Shown here piece after piece: positions 1-6,388 of a stretch of 11,220 bases of DNA (positions are counted from its first letter, which is position 1; each line of letters opens with the position of its first letter). The position numbers and the translations under genes are program-made. Source of the stretch: Candidatus Kapaibacterium sp. Lineage in GTDB: Bacteria > Bacteroidota > Ignavibacteria > Kapaibacteriales > UBA961. The stretch is taken from assembly GCA_023253875.1 (NCBI GenBank), contig JALRFC010000032.1:1-11220 (forward strand). The letters are read 5' to 3'. Under the pieces are notes generated by a model, which saw only the letters and a list, made by a program, of their open reading frames with translations, had not been told where the DNA came from and made no database searches.

Positions 1-365
1 AAATCAGGCGAAAGAATGATTAATGGCAGTTCACCCAATATATCTTTGGGATTCATCCTATCCCCAATACTCGAATTAATGAGTTTTCTTTGACCATCCA
101 CATATCGAACACCAACTTTATATGGAATACCCAAATCTGAAACCGCCTGCAGTGAAACCGTATAGGAATCTGAACCATGCTTAATGATATCCGAATCGGT
201 TCCCGGGAGAAATGTCTTTGACAATCCACAGATGGAAATCGCTTCTAGAATGGTGGTTTTCCCTGTTCCATTCAAACCACTAATGATATTCAATGAAGGC
301 GAACATATCAGCTCGCTATGTTCATGATTACGAAGATGGTCTATGATAATTGACTTTACATACAT
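1..365 (-). CDS. recF: RecF, DNA replication/repair ATPase (N-terminal part)
   Basis: RecF is a cytoplasmic SMC/ABC-like ATPase that helps load RecA at single-stranded gaps through the RecFOR pathway. Reading the minus strand from ATG at 365 gives a protein beginning MYVKSIIIDHLRNHE, which is the usual RecF start (a hydrophobic strand followed by a 'lxNFRNY'-like segment). A Walker A loop, GLNGTGKTT, follows at about residues 31-39, then LEAI and a 'LSKTF' segment that corresponds to the RecF 'LTKSFR' region. The visible part ends with 'LPLIILSPD', matching the family's 'VVLFSPEDL' segment. About 121 codons are present and the rest lies beyond the left edge, so the ABC signature and Walker B cannot be inspected. 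In-frame starts further upstream (GTG at 377, ATG at 386) are possible, but MYVK fits relatives best. No clear Shine-Dalgarno is seen. The gene is divergent from clpB. Confidence 0.9.
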   Translation of the reverse strand, partial: MYVKSIIIDHLRNHEHSELICSPSLNIISGLNGTGKTTILEAISICGLSKTFLPGTDSDIIKHGSDSYTVSLQAVSDLGIPYKVGVRYVDGQRKLINSSIGDRMNPKDILGELPLIILSPD

Positions 366-499
366 GATGTGTTTCACTTGTGACATCGCAAAATACGGAC
401 TTCGACAAGCCAAAGGAAATTTCTTTGTGTATGCTTCGTCAATGAGCCGGTTTCAATATACACAGGTATGAGAATGAACAGAAAATATGAGGTGCAATC
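366..499. other. Divergent intergenic region between recF and clpB
   Basis: These 134 bases must hold the control signals for leftward recF and rightward clpB. I find no exact TAnnTTTG element here on either strand, unlike other spacers in the window. An 8-base perfect palindrome, GAAATTTC, lies at 416-423, and a TTTG that could be a -33 element for clpB lies at 424-427 without a good -7 partner. No CIRCE-type heat-shock operator is visible. The only clear signal is the clpB ribosome binding site at the right end. Confidence 0.4.
489..494 (+). promoter_or_regulatory. Shine-Dalgarno sequence of clpB
   Basis: GAGGTG stands 5 bases before the ATG at 500, a good match to the anti-Shine-Dalgarno sequence and good spacing. 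It fixes the clpB start. It is the only strong Shine-Dalgarno I see in the window; dnaG, the M28 peptidase, the tatD-like gene and folC have none obvious. The truncated clpB therefore keeps an intact translation start. Confidence 0.65.
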
Positions 500-1810
500 A
501 TGAATCTTCAAAAATTCACATTGAAGTCTCAGGAAGCATTGCAAACAGCGCAAGACATTGCACATGGCTATGGGAATCAATCTATCGAGCCTATCCATTT
601 ACTGGCAGCTTTGATTCAAGATTCCGCTGGGATTGTTCCACCGATGCTCATGAAAATTGGAGCAAATGTCAATTATCTCAAGATCAAGCTCAATGAGCAT
701 ATGTCTTCCTTACCCAAAGTATCAGGGTCAACAGGCAATTATGTGTCTCAAGATTTGAATGCCATACTCGAGAAAGCATTGCAAGAAGCAAAGACAATGA
801 AGGATGAATATGCGAGTGTTGAGCATTTGCTCATTGCTTGCACAGAAATCACATCTACAGCTGCGCAATTGCTCAAAGATCAAGGAATCAATCGTGAGAC
901 CATCAAGAAAATTATTATGGAAACTCGTGGTACGCAAAGAGTAATAGATCAGAATCCCGAGGATAAATATCAAGCTCTTCAGAAATATGGTCGCATACTG
1001 AATGATGAAGCGCGGAAAGGCAAGATTGATCCCGTCATCGGCAGAGAAGATGAGATTCGCAGAATCCTTCAAGTTCTTTCACGTAGAACAAAAAACAATC
1101 CGGTCATCATCGGAGAACCGGGTGTTGGCAAAACTGCAATCGTCGAGGGAATCGCACAAAGAATCATCAGCGGGGATGTTCCGGAAACACTTCGATCAAA
1201 GACAATTGTTGCACTCGATCTCGGTGCTTTAGTCGCAGGCACAAGTTTTCGGGGTCAATTCGAGGAAAGACTCAAAGCCATCGTACAACAAGTCACAGAC
1301 TCCGATGGTGAAATCATTCTCTTCATTGATGAATTGCATACATTGATTGGAGCAGGTGCAACTGGTGGCTCTATGGATGCCGCCAATATCCTCAAACCGG
1401 CACTTGCTCGTGGTGATTTACGATGCATCGGTGCAACCACTTTGGATGAATTTCAAAAGTATATTGAAAAAGATCCCGCACTTGAACGTCGCTTTCAAAA
1501 AGTGCTTGTGGAGGAACCCACGGTAGATGATACAATTTCGATTTTGCGTGGTTTGAAAGAACGCTATGAAGTGCATCATGGCGTACGCATCACAGATTCA
1601 GCAATCGTTGCTGCGGCGCAATTGTCATCTCGTTATATCACCGATCGTTTTCTGCCGGACAAAGCAATAGATTTGGTGGATGAAGCCGCCAGCAAATTGC
1701 GTATTGAAATTGATTCCATGCCGGAAGAACTCGATACCCTCGATCGAAAAATCAGACAATTAGAAATCGAAAAGCAAGCTTTACTACGGGAATTAGAATC
1801 ACAGGAATGA
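500..1810 (+). CDS. clpB: ClpB disaggregase, truncated: N-domain and first AAA+ domain only
   Basis: Full-length ClpB (about 860 residues) is a hexameric cytoplasmic AAA+ chaperone that works with DnaK to pull proteins out of aggregates. This copy has 436 residues. Seen in order: two Clp-N repeats (about 3-145); the first AAA+ domain with Walker A GEPGVGKT (205-212), Walker B ILFIDE (273-278), the GATT sensor (311-314), the double-arginine finger ALERRF (327-332), and the sensor-2-like region around DRFLPDKAIDLVDEAAS (382-398); then the first helix of the coiled-coil middle domain (RKIRQLEIEKQALLRELE). A TGA stop follows there. The rest of the middle domain, the second AAA+ domain and the C-terminal domain are absent, and pdxH on the other strand occupies the space. 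All first-domain catalytic residues are intact, and a strong Shine-Dalgarno and a downstream terminator-like hairpin exist. The pore loop reads TSFRG where ClpB usually has AKYRG. It may be a decaying remnant, a fragment left beside a full copy elsewhere, or a short functional variant; the window cannot decide. Confidence 0.9.
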   Translation: MNLQKFTLKSQEALQTAQDIAHGYGNQSIEPIHLLAALIQDSAGIVPPMLMKIGANVNYLKIKLNEHMSSLPKVSGSTGNYVSQDLNAILEKALQEAKTMKDEYASVEHLLIACTEITSTAAQLLKDQGINRETIKKIIMETRGTQRVIDQNPEDKYQALQKYGRILNDEARKGKIDPVIGREDEIRRILQVLSRRTKNNPVIIGEPGVGKTAIVEGIAQRIISGDVPETLRSKTIVALDLGALVAGTSFRGQFEERLKAIVQQVTDSDGEIILFIDELHTLIGAGATGGSMDAANILKPALARGDLRCIGATTLDEFQKYIEKDPALERRFQKVLVEEPTVDDTISILRGLKERYEVHHGVRITDSAIVAAAQLSSRYITDRFLPDKAIDLVDEAASKLRIEIDSMPEELDTLDRKIRQLEIEKQALLRELESQE

Positions 1811-1820
1811 TGTAAGCATG

Positions 1821-1869
1821 CGATGTCATGGATTCAATCGGTATTGAGTCCAGACATCGTCTTGTTTTT
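1821..1869 (+). terminator. Intrinsic terminator of clpB, inside the pdxH 3' end
   Basis: A long hairpin starts 10 bases after the clpB stop. CGATGTC (1821-1827) pairs with GACATCG (1853-1859). After one bulged A (1828), bases 1829-1838 pair with 1843-1852, including one G-T wobble, leaving the tetraloop CGGT (1839-1842). The T-rich stretch TCTTGTTTTT follows at 1860-1869. The T tract is interrupted, so termination may be imperfect. The hairpin overlaps the last codons and stop of pdxH (stop at 1826-1828). On the minus strand the stem is not followed by a T run, so it should act only on rightward transcription. Confidence 0.6.
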
Positions 1870-2482
1870 CATAGACAATGCGATCATGCAGGCGACCAAT
1901 TCTTCCCTGCCAAAATTCAATGGAAGAAGGGACAATTGCATATCCACCCCAAAAATCAGGCATTGGGATTTCATCTTGATCTTTGAAACGCTCTTCCATC
2001 TCTTTGAATCGAGCTTCCAAAGCTTCTCGATTGGCTATGATTGCACTTTGTCGGGATGCCCATGCACCCAATTGACTTTCCCTTGGTCGAGTTTTGAAAT
2101 ATGCCCTGCTCTCCTCGGGAGAAATACGAGATGCAATTCCTTCAATGCGAATTTGTCTTTCAGCTTCCAGCCAGAGAAATACCAGAGACACTGATGGATT
2201 ATGGTCAATGTCTTGTGCTTTCTTGCTTTCATAATTGGTAAAAAAAACAAAAGCTTCAGATTCAATACCTTTGAGAAGCACTGTACGAGCTGAGGGTTTC
2301 CCATCTTGAGAAACAGTTGAAAGAATCATGGCATTTGGTTCTAAGATTCCCATTGGTCCTGCTTCAGTAAACCACTCTGCAAACAATTGCAGTGGATGCT
2401 GTGGAATGCTGGATTCAATCAAATCACCACGCTTATATTCTTTGCGCAATGAGGCTATGTCTTCGAGTGGAATCATTGTCAT
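1826..2482 (-). CDS. pdxH: Pyridoxamine/pyridoxine 5'-phosphate oxidase
   Basis: PdxH is an FMN-dependent cytosolic oxidase that makes pyridoxal 5'-phosphate from pyridoxamine or pyridoxine 5'-phosphate, using O2 and releasing H2O2. The 218-residue product has the usual family length. Recognisable motifs in order: the N-terminal 'LRKEY' segment, RTVLLKG (FMN phosphate contact), FFTNYESKKA, RQIRIEG, SxQSAII in the 'WASRQSAII' segment, FWGGY, the substrate-site motif FWQGRIGRLHDR, and the C-terminal W-x-x-YRLNP close to the family's 'RLAP' end. The start at 2482 overlaps the stop of the upstream metal-binding lipoprotein gene by 4 bases (ATGA type), so the two are probably co-transcribed and translationally coupled. 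ATG at 2476 is an alternative start. The gene is convergent with truncated clpB with 15 bases between stops. It implies that the cell can salvage or build vitamin B6 by the oxidase route. Confidence 0.95.
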   Translation of the reverse strand: MTMIPLEDIASLRKEYKRGDLIESSIPQHPLQLFAEWFTEAGPMGILEPNAMILSTVSQDGKPSARTVLLKGIESEAFVFFTNYESKKAQDIDHNPSVSLVFLWLEAERQIRIEGIASRISPEESRAYFKTRPRESQLGAWASRQSAIIANREALEARFKEMEERFKDQDEIPMPDFWGGYAIVPSSIEFWQGRIGRLHDRIVYEKQDDVWTQYRLNP

Positions 2483-3405
2483 TTGAGTGCTTTTACGATT
2501 GTGTTGACATTATGCTTAATCATACCGATATATGTTCCGGCAGGAGTATTGGGAGAATCGAGTGCATCGGCATAAAGATTTCCTCCGATATTGACTGATC
2601 CACCCCGAGAAGTGACATTCAGCATCAATGCTTCCATTGATCTTGGGGCAATAGACATCTCAACAAATATTGAACGTATTGAATGGCGAAGTATCAAATC
2701 TCCAATACTCATAAGATCATTCATGCCGAAATCACTGAGCGTTGACATGCCCTGTAAACCAATGACATTGATGTCATATGCATCTCCAAAATATCCGAAT
2801 GCATCATGCGCAGTGATGAGATAACGCCTTTGTTCCGGAATAGATGCGATCATCGAATCTGTCCAAGCATGAAGTTCCTTTAAAGCATGTGCATGAGAAT
2901 CAGAAATATCTGCACTTGATTGCATCTCCGCTGGATAAAACTGTGCAATCTTCTTCAATGTTCCTTGAAGAGCATCATGCCATAATGCAATATTGAACCA
3001 GAGATGAGGATCATGAGCACCATCAATGATTCGAAGGGAGTGTTCAGGCACATGATCAGACATCGCAATGACTTTCTTCTTAGCTGATAGCTTTGAGAGG
3101 ATTTCACTCATTTTGCCCTCAAGATGGAGTCCATTATAAATGATCACATCAGCATTCATGAGTAGAGAAACATCTCCGGCTGTGGCTTTATAGAGATGTG
3201 GATCAACACCGGGTTTCATCAATACATGAATCACAAAATGAGAATCCAATGAGGAATTCAAAGCATCACCGATTATTCCCGTAGTGGCTACAATATGAAT
3301 CTTCCCATCATCAATATGTTTCTCGCAACTTGATATCAAGAAGCTGAAAACTACTGACATGATGAGAGCAATGCGTGCGAACATTTGATTCATAATGGGT
3401 TTCAT
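2479..3405 (-). CDS. Zinc/manganese-type (cluster A-I) metal-binding lipoprotein
   Basis: This is a solute-binding protein of the ZnuA/TroA/MntC type, which captures Zn2+ or Mn2+ in the periplasm for an ABC importer. The 308 residues begin with a lipoprotein signal: a basic n-region, a hydrophobic core and the lipobox LISSC with the lipidated Cys at 27. The four expected metal ligands are present: H70 (in VDPHLY), H134 (HDPHLWF), H200 (ITAHDAFGYFG) and D280 (GNLYADALDSP). The His-rich loop of many zinc-specific ZnuA proteins is missing, which leans toward a TroA/manganese or mixed specificity, but metal choice cannot be read from sequence. No permease or ATPase gene follows; pdxH does, overlapping by 4 bases. 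ATGs at 3393 and 3384 are alternative starts. A TATTTTTG promoter element lies 14 bases upstream of the chosen ATG. Confidence 0.9.
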   Translation of the reverse strand: MKPIMNQMFARIALIMSVVFSFLISSCEKHIDDGKIHIVATTGIIGDALNSSLDSHFVIHVLMKPGVDPHLYKATAGDVSLLMNADVIIYNGLHLEGKMSEILSKLSAKKKVIAMSDHVPEHSLRIIDGAHDPHLWFNIALWHDALQGTLKKIAQFYPAEMQSSADISDSHAHALKELHAWTDSMIASIPEQRRYLITAHDAFGYFGDAYDINVIGLQGMSTLSDFGMNDLMSIGDLILRHSIRSIFVEMSIAPRSMEALMLNVTSRGGSVNIGGNLYADALDSPNTPAGTYIGMIKHNVNTIVKALK

Positions 3406-3419
3406 ATTGATTTCTTTGA

Positions 3420-3427
3420 CAAAAATA
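3420..3427 (-). promoter_or_regulatory. -7 promoter element for the metal-binding lipoprotein/pdxH unit
   Basis: Read on the minus strand these bases are TATTTTTG, an exact match to the TAnnTTTG -7 consensus of Bacteroidota primary-sigma promoters, 14 bases before the ATG at 3405. I cannot find a TTTG -33 partner at the usual 19-22 base spacing, so the call rests on the -7 element and position. A start site a few bases downstream would give a very short leader, which slightly favours translation from ATG 3393. Confidence 0.4.
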
Positions 3428-3491
3428 TCACTATTTGACTATGATAAGCCCGTGATTCCGTAAAAGTCCTGATGCAGACAAGGGAGTTTTG

Positions 3492-3499
3492 TAAATTTG
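3492..3499 (+). promoter_or_regulatory. -7 promoter element for the YbbR-dnaG-M28 operon
   Basis: TAAATTTG is an exact match to the Bacteroidota TAnnTTTG -7 consensus, 31 bases before ATG 3531 and 13 before GTG 3513. No convincing TTTG sits at the -33 position. It is divergent from the similar element at 3420-3427, so the spacer serves both units. Its distance makes ATG 3531 the more comfortable translation start. Confidence 0.45.
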
Positions 3500-3530
3500 C
3501 AGCACTCAATATGTGGCCCCAAATCTCTAT

Positions 3531-4475
3531 ATGACAAGTAAAAGACCCATAATGCCCATCATATTATCCATTGTATTAGCATTGGGTCTATGGGGGTATG
3601 TGAGTTTGACTTCACCATCTACGGTCTATGTCACCTATCCACTCATCATAGATTTACCGGAAGAACGCTCATTGGAAATGGAACCACCTGTCTCAATTTC
3701 GGTTAAACTACGCACATCAGGTTGGCAATTACTCTATTTGCAGTATTTCAGTTCGGGTAAGGAATGTCGCATAGATATTGAAAAAGCAAAAGTCGCACCG
3801 GATGGTATTGTGGAGCTCACCAAGTCAGATATTCTTCAAGGAATCAATCCTTCTGTGAGTTTGGAAAAAGTGGTGGAAGTCTTACCCGAAAACATCATGC
3901 TAAAGACAGGTATGCTATTCAGGCAAAGCGTTCCGGTTCAATCACGCATATCAATCAATCCGGCCGAAGGATATATGGTGATCGGCAAAGTAAAGATAGA
4001 ACCTGATAGCATTGTATTGCGAGGAAATGGATCCATTATTCCAACATTGAGATCATGGGCTACGGCCAATATGTCATTCTCTGATTTGACAGGACCTTTT
4101 TCATTCACGGTTCCATTACAAGACTCATTACAGAATTTGGTGACAAGTGCCGTCAAGGAGGTTGTCATTTCCGGTGATATTCAGCAAATCGCCGAGATAA
4201 CTATTGATGATGTGCCCATTATCATTGCAGGCGCGCCATCTAATTCTGAACATAGCATTGAACCAAGTAGAATCAGTCTGCACATTCGTGGCGGTGTTCG
4301 AAGACTTGCCTCGCTTAGTCCTGATGATATCAAAGCCATCGTATATTATCCGCAATTGATTGAAGATTCTTCCGGATTTATCGCTCCAACATTCGTCATT
4401 CCGGCTGGCATTACTGTCATTGGGACGAATCCAAAAACAGTCAAGCATCGTCTCATTATGTATCCTAAGCCCTGA
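3531..4475 (+). CDS. YbbR-domain membrane-anchored protein
   Basis: The product has one N-terminal membrane helix (about residues 7-25, IMPIILSIVLALGLWGY) followed by an extracytoplasmic part of roughly 285 residues made of YbbR-like beta-rich domains. The clearest YbbR signature is the stretch with 'INPAEGYMVIGKVKIEPDSIVLRG', where families show 'P..gy.v.sv.v.P..V.v.G'. In Firmicutes, YbbR/CdaR regulates the c-di-AMP cyclase CdaA; in Bacteroidota-like genomes the role of these proteins is unclear, and no cdaA or glmM is beside this one. I chose ATG 3531 because the GTG at 3513 would leave almost no leader after the TAAATTTG element; GTG would add six residues. The stop is one base before the dnaG start, so the two are one transcription unit. 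Function beyond the domain call is not known. Confidence 0.75.
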   Translation: MTSKRPIMPIILSIVLALGLWGYVSLTSPSTVYVTYPLIIDLPEERSLEMEPPVSISVKLRTSGWQLLYLQYFSSGKECRIDIEKAKVAPDGIVELTKSDILQGINPSVSLEKVVEVLPENIMLKTGMLFRQSVPVQSRISINPAEGYMVIGKVKIEPDSIVLRGNGSIIPTLRSWATANMSFSDLTGPFSFTVPLQDSLQNLVTSAVKEVVISGDIQQIAEITIDDVPIIIAGAPSNSEHSIEPSRISLHIRGGVRRLASLSPDDIKAIVYYPQLIEDSSGFIAPTFVIPAGITVIGTNPKTVKHRLIMYPKP

Positions 4476-4476
4476 T

Positions 4477-6384
4477 ATGTTATATCCTGAACATCTTTTG
4501 GATGAAATACGCCAGCGCATTGATATCGTTGATCTCATCAGCGAGTCCGTGCAATTGAAGCGTTCTGGAAAGGGATATCTCGGACTATGCCCATTTCATC
4601 CCGATAAAAAACCTTCAATGAATGTGAATTCCGAATTAGGAATTTTCAAGTGTTTTTCTTGTGGCAAAGGTGGTAATGCATTTCATTATGTGATGAACAA
4701 GTTTGGTTTGTCATTCCCCGAAGCAATACGCATGCTTGCTGATAGAGCGGGAGTACCGCTTCCGGAAGATGAAGTAAAAGATCCTGAAGCACAAGCTAAA
4801 CATGCACGAAGAGAAGCAGCCTATCTCATCATGCAAAAGGTCGAAGCATATTTTCGTGAACAATTGAAGCAGACTTCTGGTCAGCAGACATATGCATATT
4901 TTATGCGCAGAGGTTTTGATGATGAAATGCAAGACATCTTTGGTCTGGGATATTCACCGGATTCTTGGACGCAGACATTGCAGTATCTGACTCAGGCAGG
5001 ATTTTCTGAACAAGCAATGGAAGATGCCGGGTTGATTTTACGTCGGGAAAAAGACAATTCACCATATGATCGTTTCCGCGGACGTGCAATGTTTCCTGTC
5101 CATGATCATTTAGGAAAAGTAGTTGGATTCGGCGCAAGACGCATGGTGGAGGATGATGCGCAACCAAAGTATATCAATTCACCTCAAACATTGATATATG
5201 ACAAGAGCCGTATTCTCTATGGACTCGCACAAGCAAAGTCTTCGATTCGATCTCTTGGATATGCAATTTTAACCGAAGGATATGCTGATACGATTTCACT
5301 TGTTCAGGCCGGCTTCAGCAATACAGTTGCAAGTAGCGGAACAGCATTGACCATCGAGCAATTGCAATTACTTTCTCGTTATTCAAAAAAAGTCTATATC
5401 GTCTATGATGGTGATGCCGCTGGTGAGCAAGCTGCCCTTCGTGGTATTGATCTTGCAATCGAGCAAGGATTTGATGTCCGATTGATAGCTCTTCCGGATG
5501 GCGAGGATCCGGATAGTTTTGTACGAAATCGAGGACCCGAATCATTCCGTCGTGCAATTGAAATGGCCATGACCATCATTCAATTCAAGATTGAATCATT
5601 CAACAAACAGGGATTACTGAATAGTCCAGCTGAAAAAGCACAAGCGATTCGCTCACTCATTGAAACCGTCGCCAAAATTCCGGATATCCTGCAACATGAT
5701 TTTTACATTCAGCAAATTGCCGATACTTTGCATTTGAGCTATGGTCAGATATCTCATCTATATGATGAATTAAGAAAGGCATCATTGCCATCAATCAATG
5801 CGAATAGACAATCATTTGCCATTCAAAAAAAAGGTGCGCAACAAACCGATCTCATTCAAACGAGAAAGGAAATAGATCCTCTGCAGATCAGCGTATTACC
5901 GGAAGAAAAAGAAATTTTGCATTTGGCATTAACCCATGAGCCATCACTTCGAGCATTATGTGTCACATTGAATATCACTAAGCAAGCATTCATTTCAGAG
6001 TCTGCCGGTATGCTCTATGATGAAATCATCCTCGCCTATACTCAACATGGCAGCAGACCGGTTCATATTGTTCTTTCCGAAAAGAATGATCTTGATGAAA
6101 CAGTCCGTGAATTACTCATGGAAATCCTTTTCGGGAAAGCGATTGCAAGTCCAAAATGGAAAGAATTTAATGTGAAATTTCCTGAAAATATAGAAGAGCG
6201 ATTACTAGTTGAAGCACTTGCATCCTTGCGATTGAAGCATCTTGATATTGAACTCAATGCACTTCGCAGACAATTGCAATCAGGATTGAATCAAGAAGAA
6301 GAAATGAAGATTGTTACATTGATTCAACAACTGATGCAAGAAAGACATGATATTCCACTTAAATTTCATACATCAAAATTCTAG
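4477..6384 (+). CDS. dnaG: DNA primase DnaG
   Basis: DnaG makes the RNA primers for chromosome replication and docks on the DnaB helicase. From ATG 4477 the protein has 635 residues, a normal length. Domains in order: a CHC2 zinc-binding domain with C38, H41, C59 and C62 (LCPFH ... CFSCGKGG); the catalytic core with 'RFRGRAMFPVHD' (about 199-210) and 'PKYINSPQT' (230-238); the Toprim fold with EGYAD (267-271, usually EGYMD), YDGDAAG (310-316) and DGEDPDSF (341-348), giving metal-binding E267, D311, D313 and D345; and a C-terminal helical helicase-interaction region (about 500-635) with several charged helices. An open frame extends upstream to 4360, but MLYPEHLLDEIRQRIDIVDLI is the typical start. 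It begins one base after the YbbR stop, and the next gene starts four bases after its stop, so all three genes should be co-expressed. No Shine-Dalgarno is visible. Confidence 0.96.
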   Translation: MLYPEHLLDEIRQRIDIVDLISESVQLKRSGKGYLGLCPFHPDKKPSMNVNSELGIFKCFSCGKGGNAFHYVMNKFGLSFPEAIRMLADRAGVPLPEDEVKDPEAQAKHARREAAYLIMQKVEAYFREQLKQTSGQQTYAYFMRRGFDDEMQDIFGLGYSPDSWTQTLQYLTQAGFSEQAMEDAGLILRREKDNSPYDRFRGRAMFPVHDHLGKVVGFGARRMVEDDAQPKYINSPQTLIYDKSRILYGLAQAKSSIRSLGYAILTEGYADTISLVQAGFSNTVASSGTALTIEQLQLLSRYSKKVYIVYDGDAAGEQAALRGIDLAIEQGFDVRLIALPDGEDPDSFVRNRGPESFRRAIEMAMTIIQFKIESFNKQGLLNSPAEKAQAIRSLIETVAKIPDILQHDFYIQQIADTLHLSYGQISHLYDELRKASLPSINANRQSFAIQKKGAQQTDLIQTRKEIDPLQISVLPEEKEILHLALTHEPSLRALCVTLNITKQAFISESAGMLYDEIILAYTQHGSRPVHIVLSEKNDLDETVRELLMEILFGKAIASPKWKEFNVKFPENIEERLLVEALASLRLKHLDIELNALRRQLQSGLNQEEEMKIVTLIQQLMQERHDIPLKFHTSKF

Positions 6385-6388
6385 TCAT

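Noticed and set aside
728..1072. Minus-strand open frames inside clpB, and similar frames inside dnaG, M28, folC and tcdA
   Set aside because: They lie opposite well-recognised genes, have no recognisable motif, no ribosome binding site and low-complexity composition typical of antisense shadows.
1811..2194. In-frame continuation of clpB after its TGA stop (open to 2194)
   Set aside because: The translated continuation is not ClpB-like; it is antisense to pdxH, whose full set of motifs is on the other strand. So recoding of the stop would not restore ClpB.
4360..4476. Upstream extension of dnaG to ATG 4360
   Set aside because: It overlaps the end of the YbbR gene, and the extra 39 residues do not resemble primase. 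The typical primase N-terminus begins at 4477.
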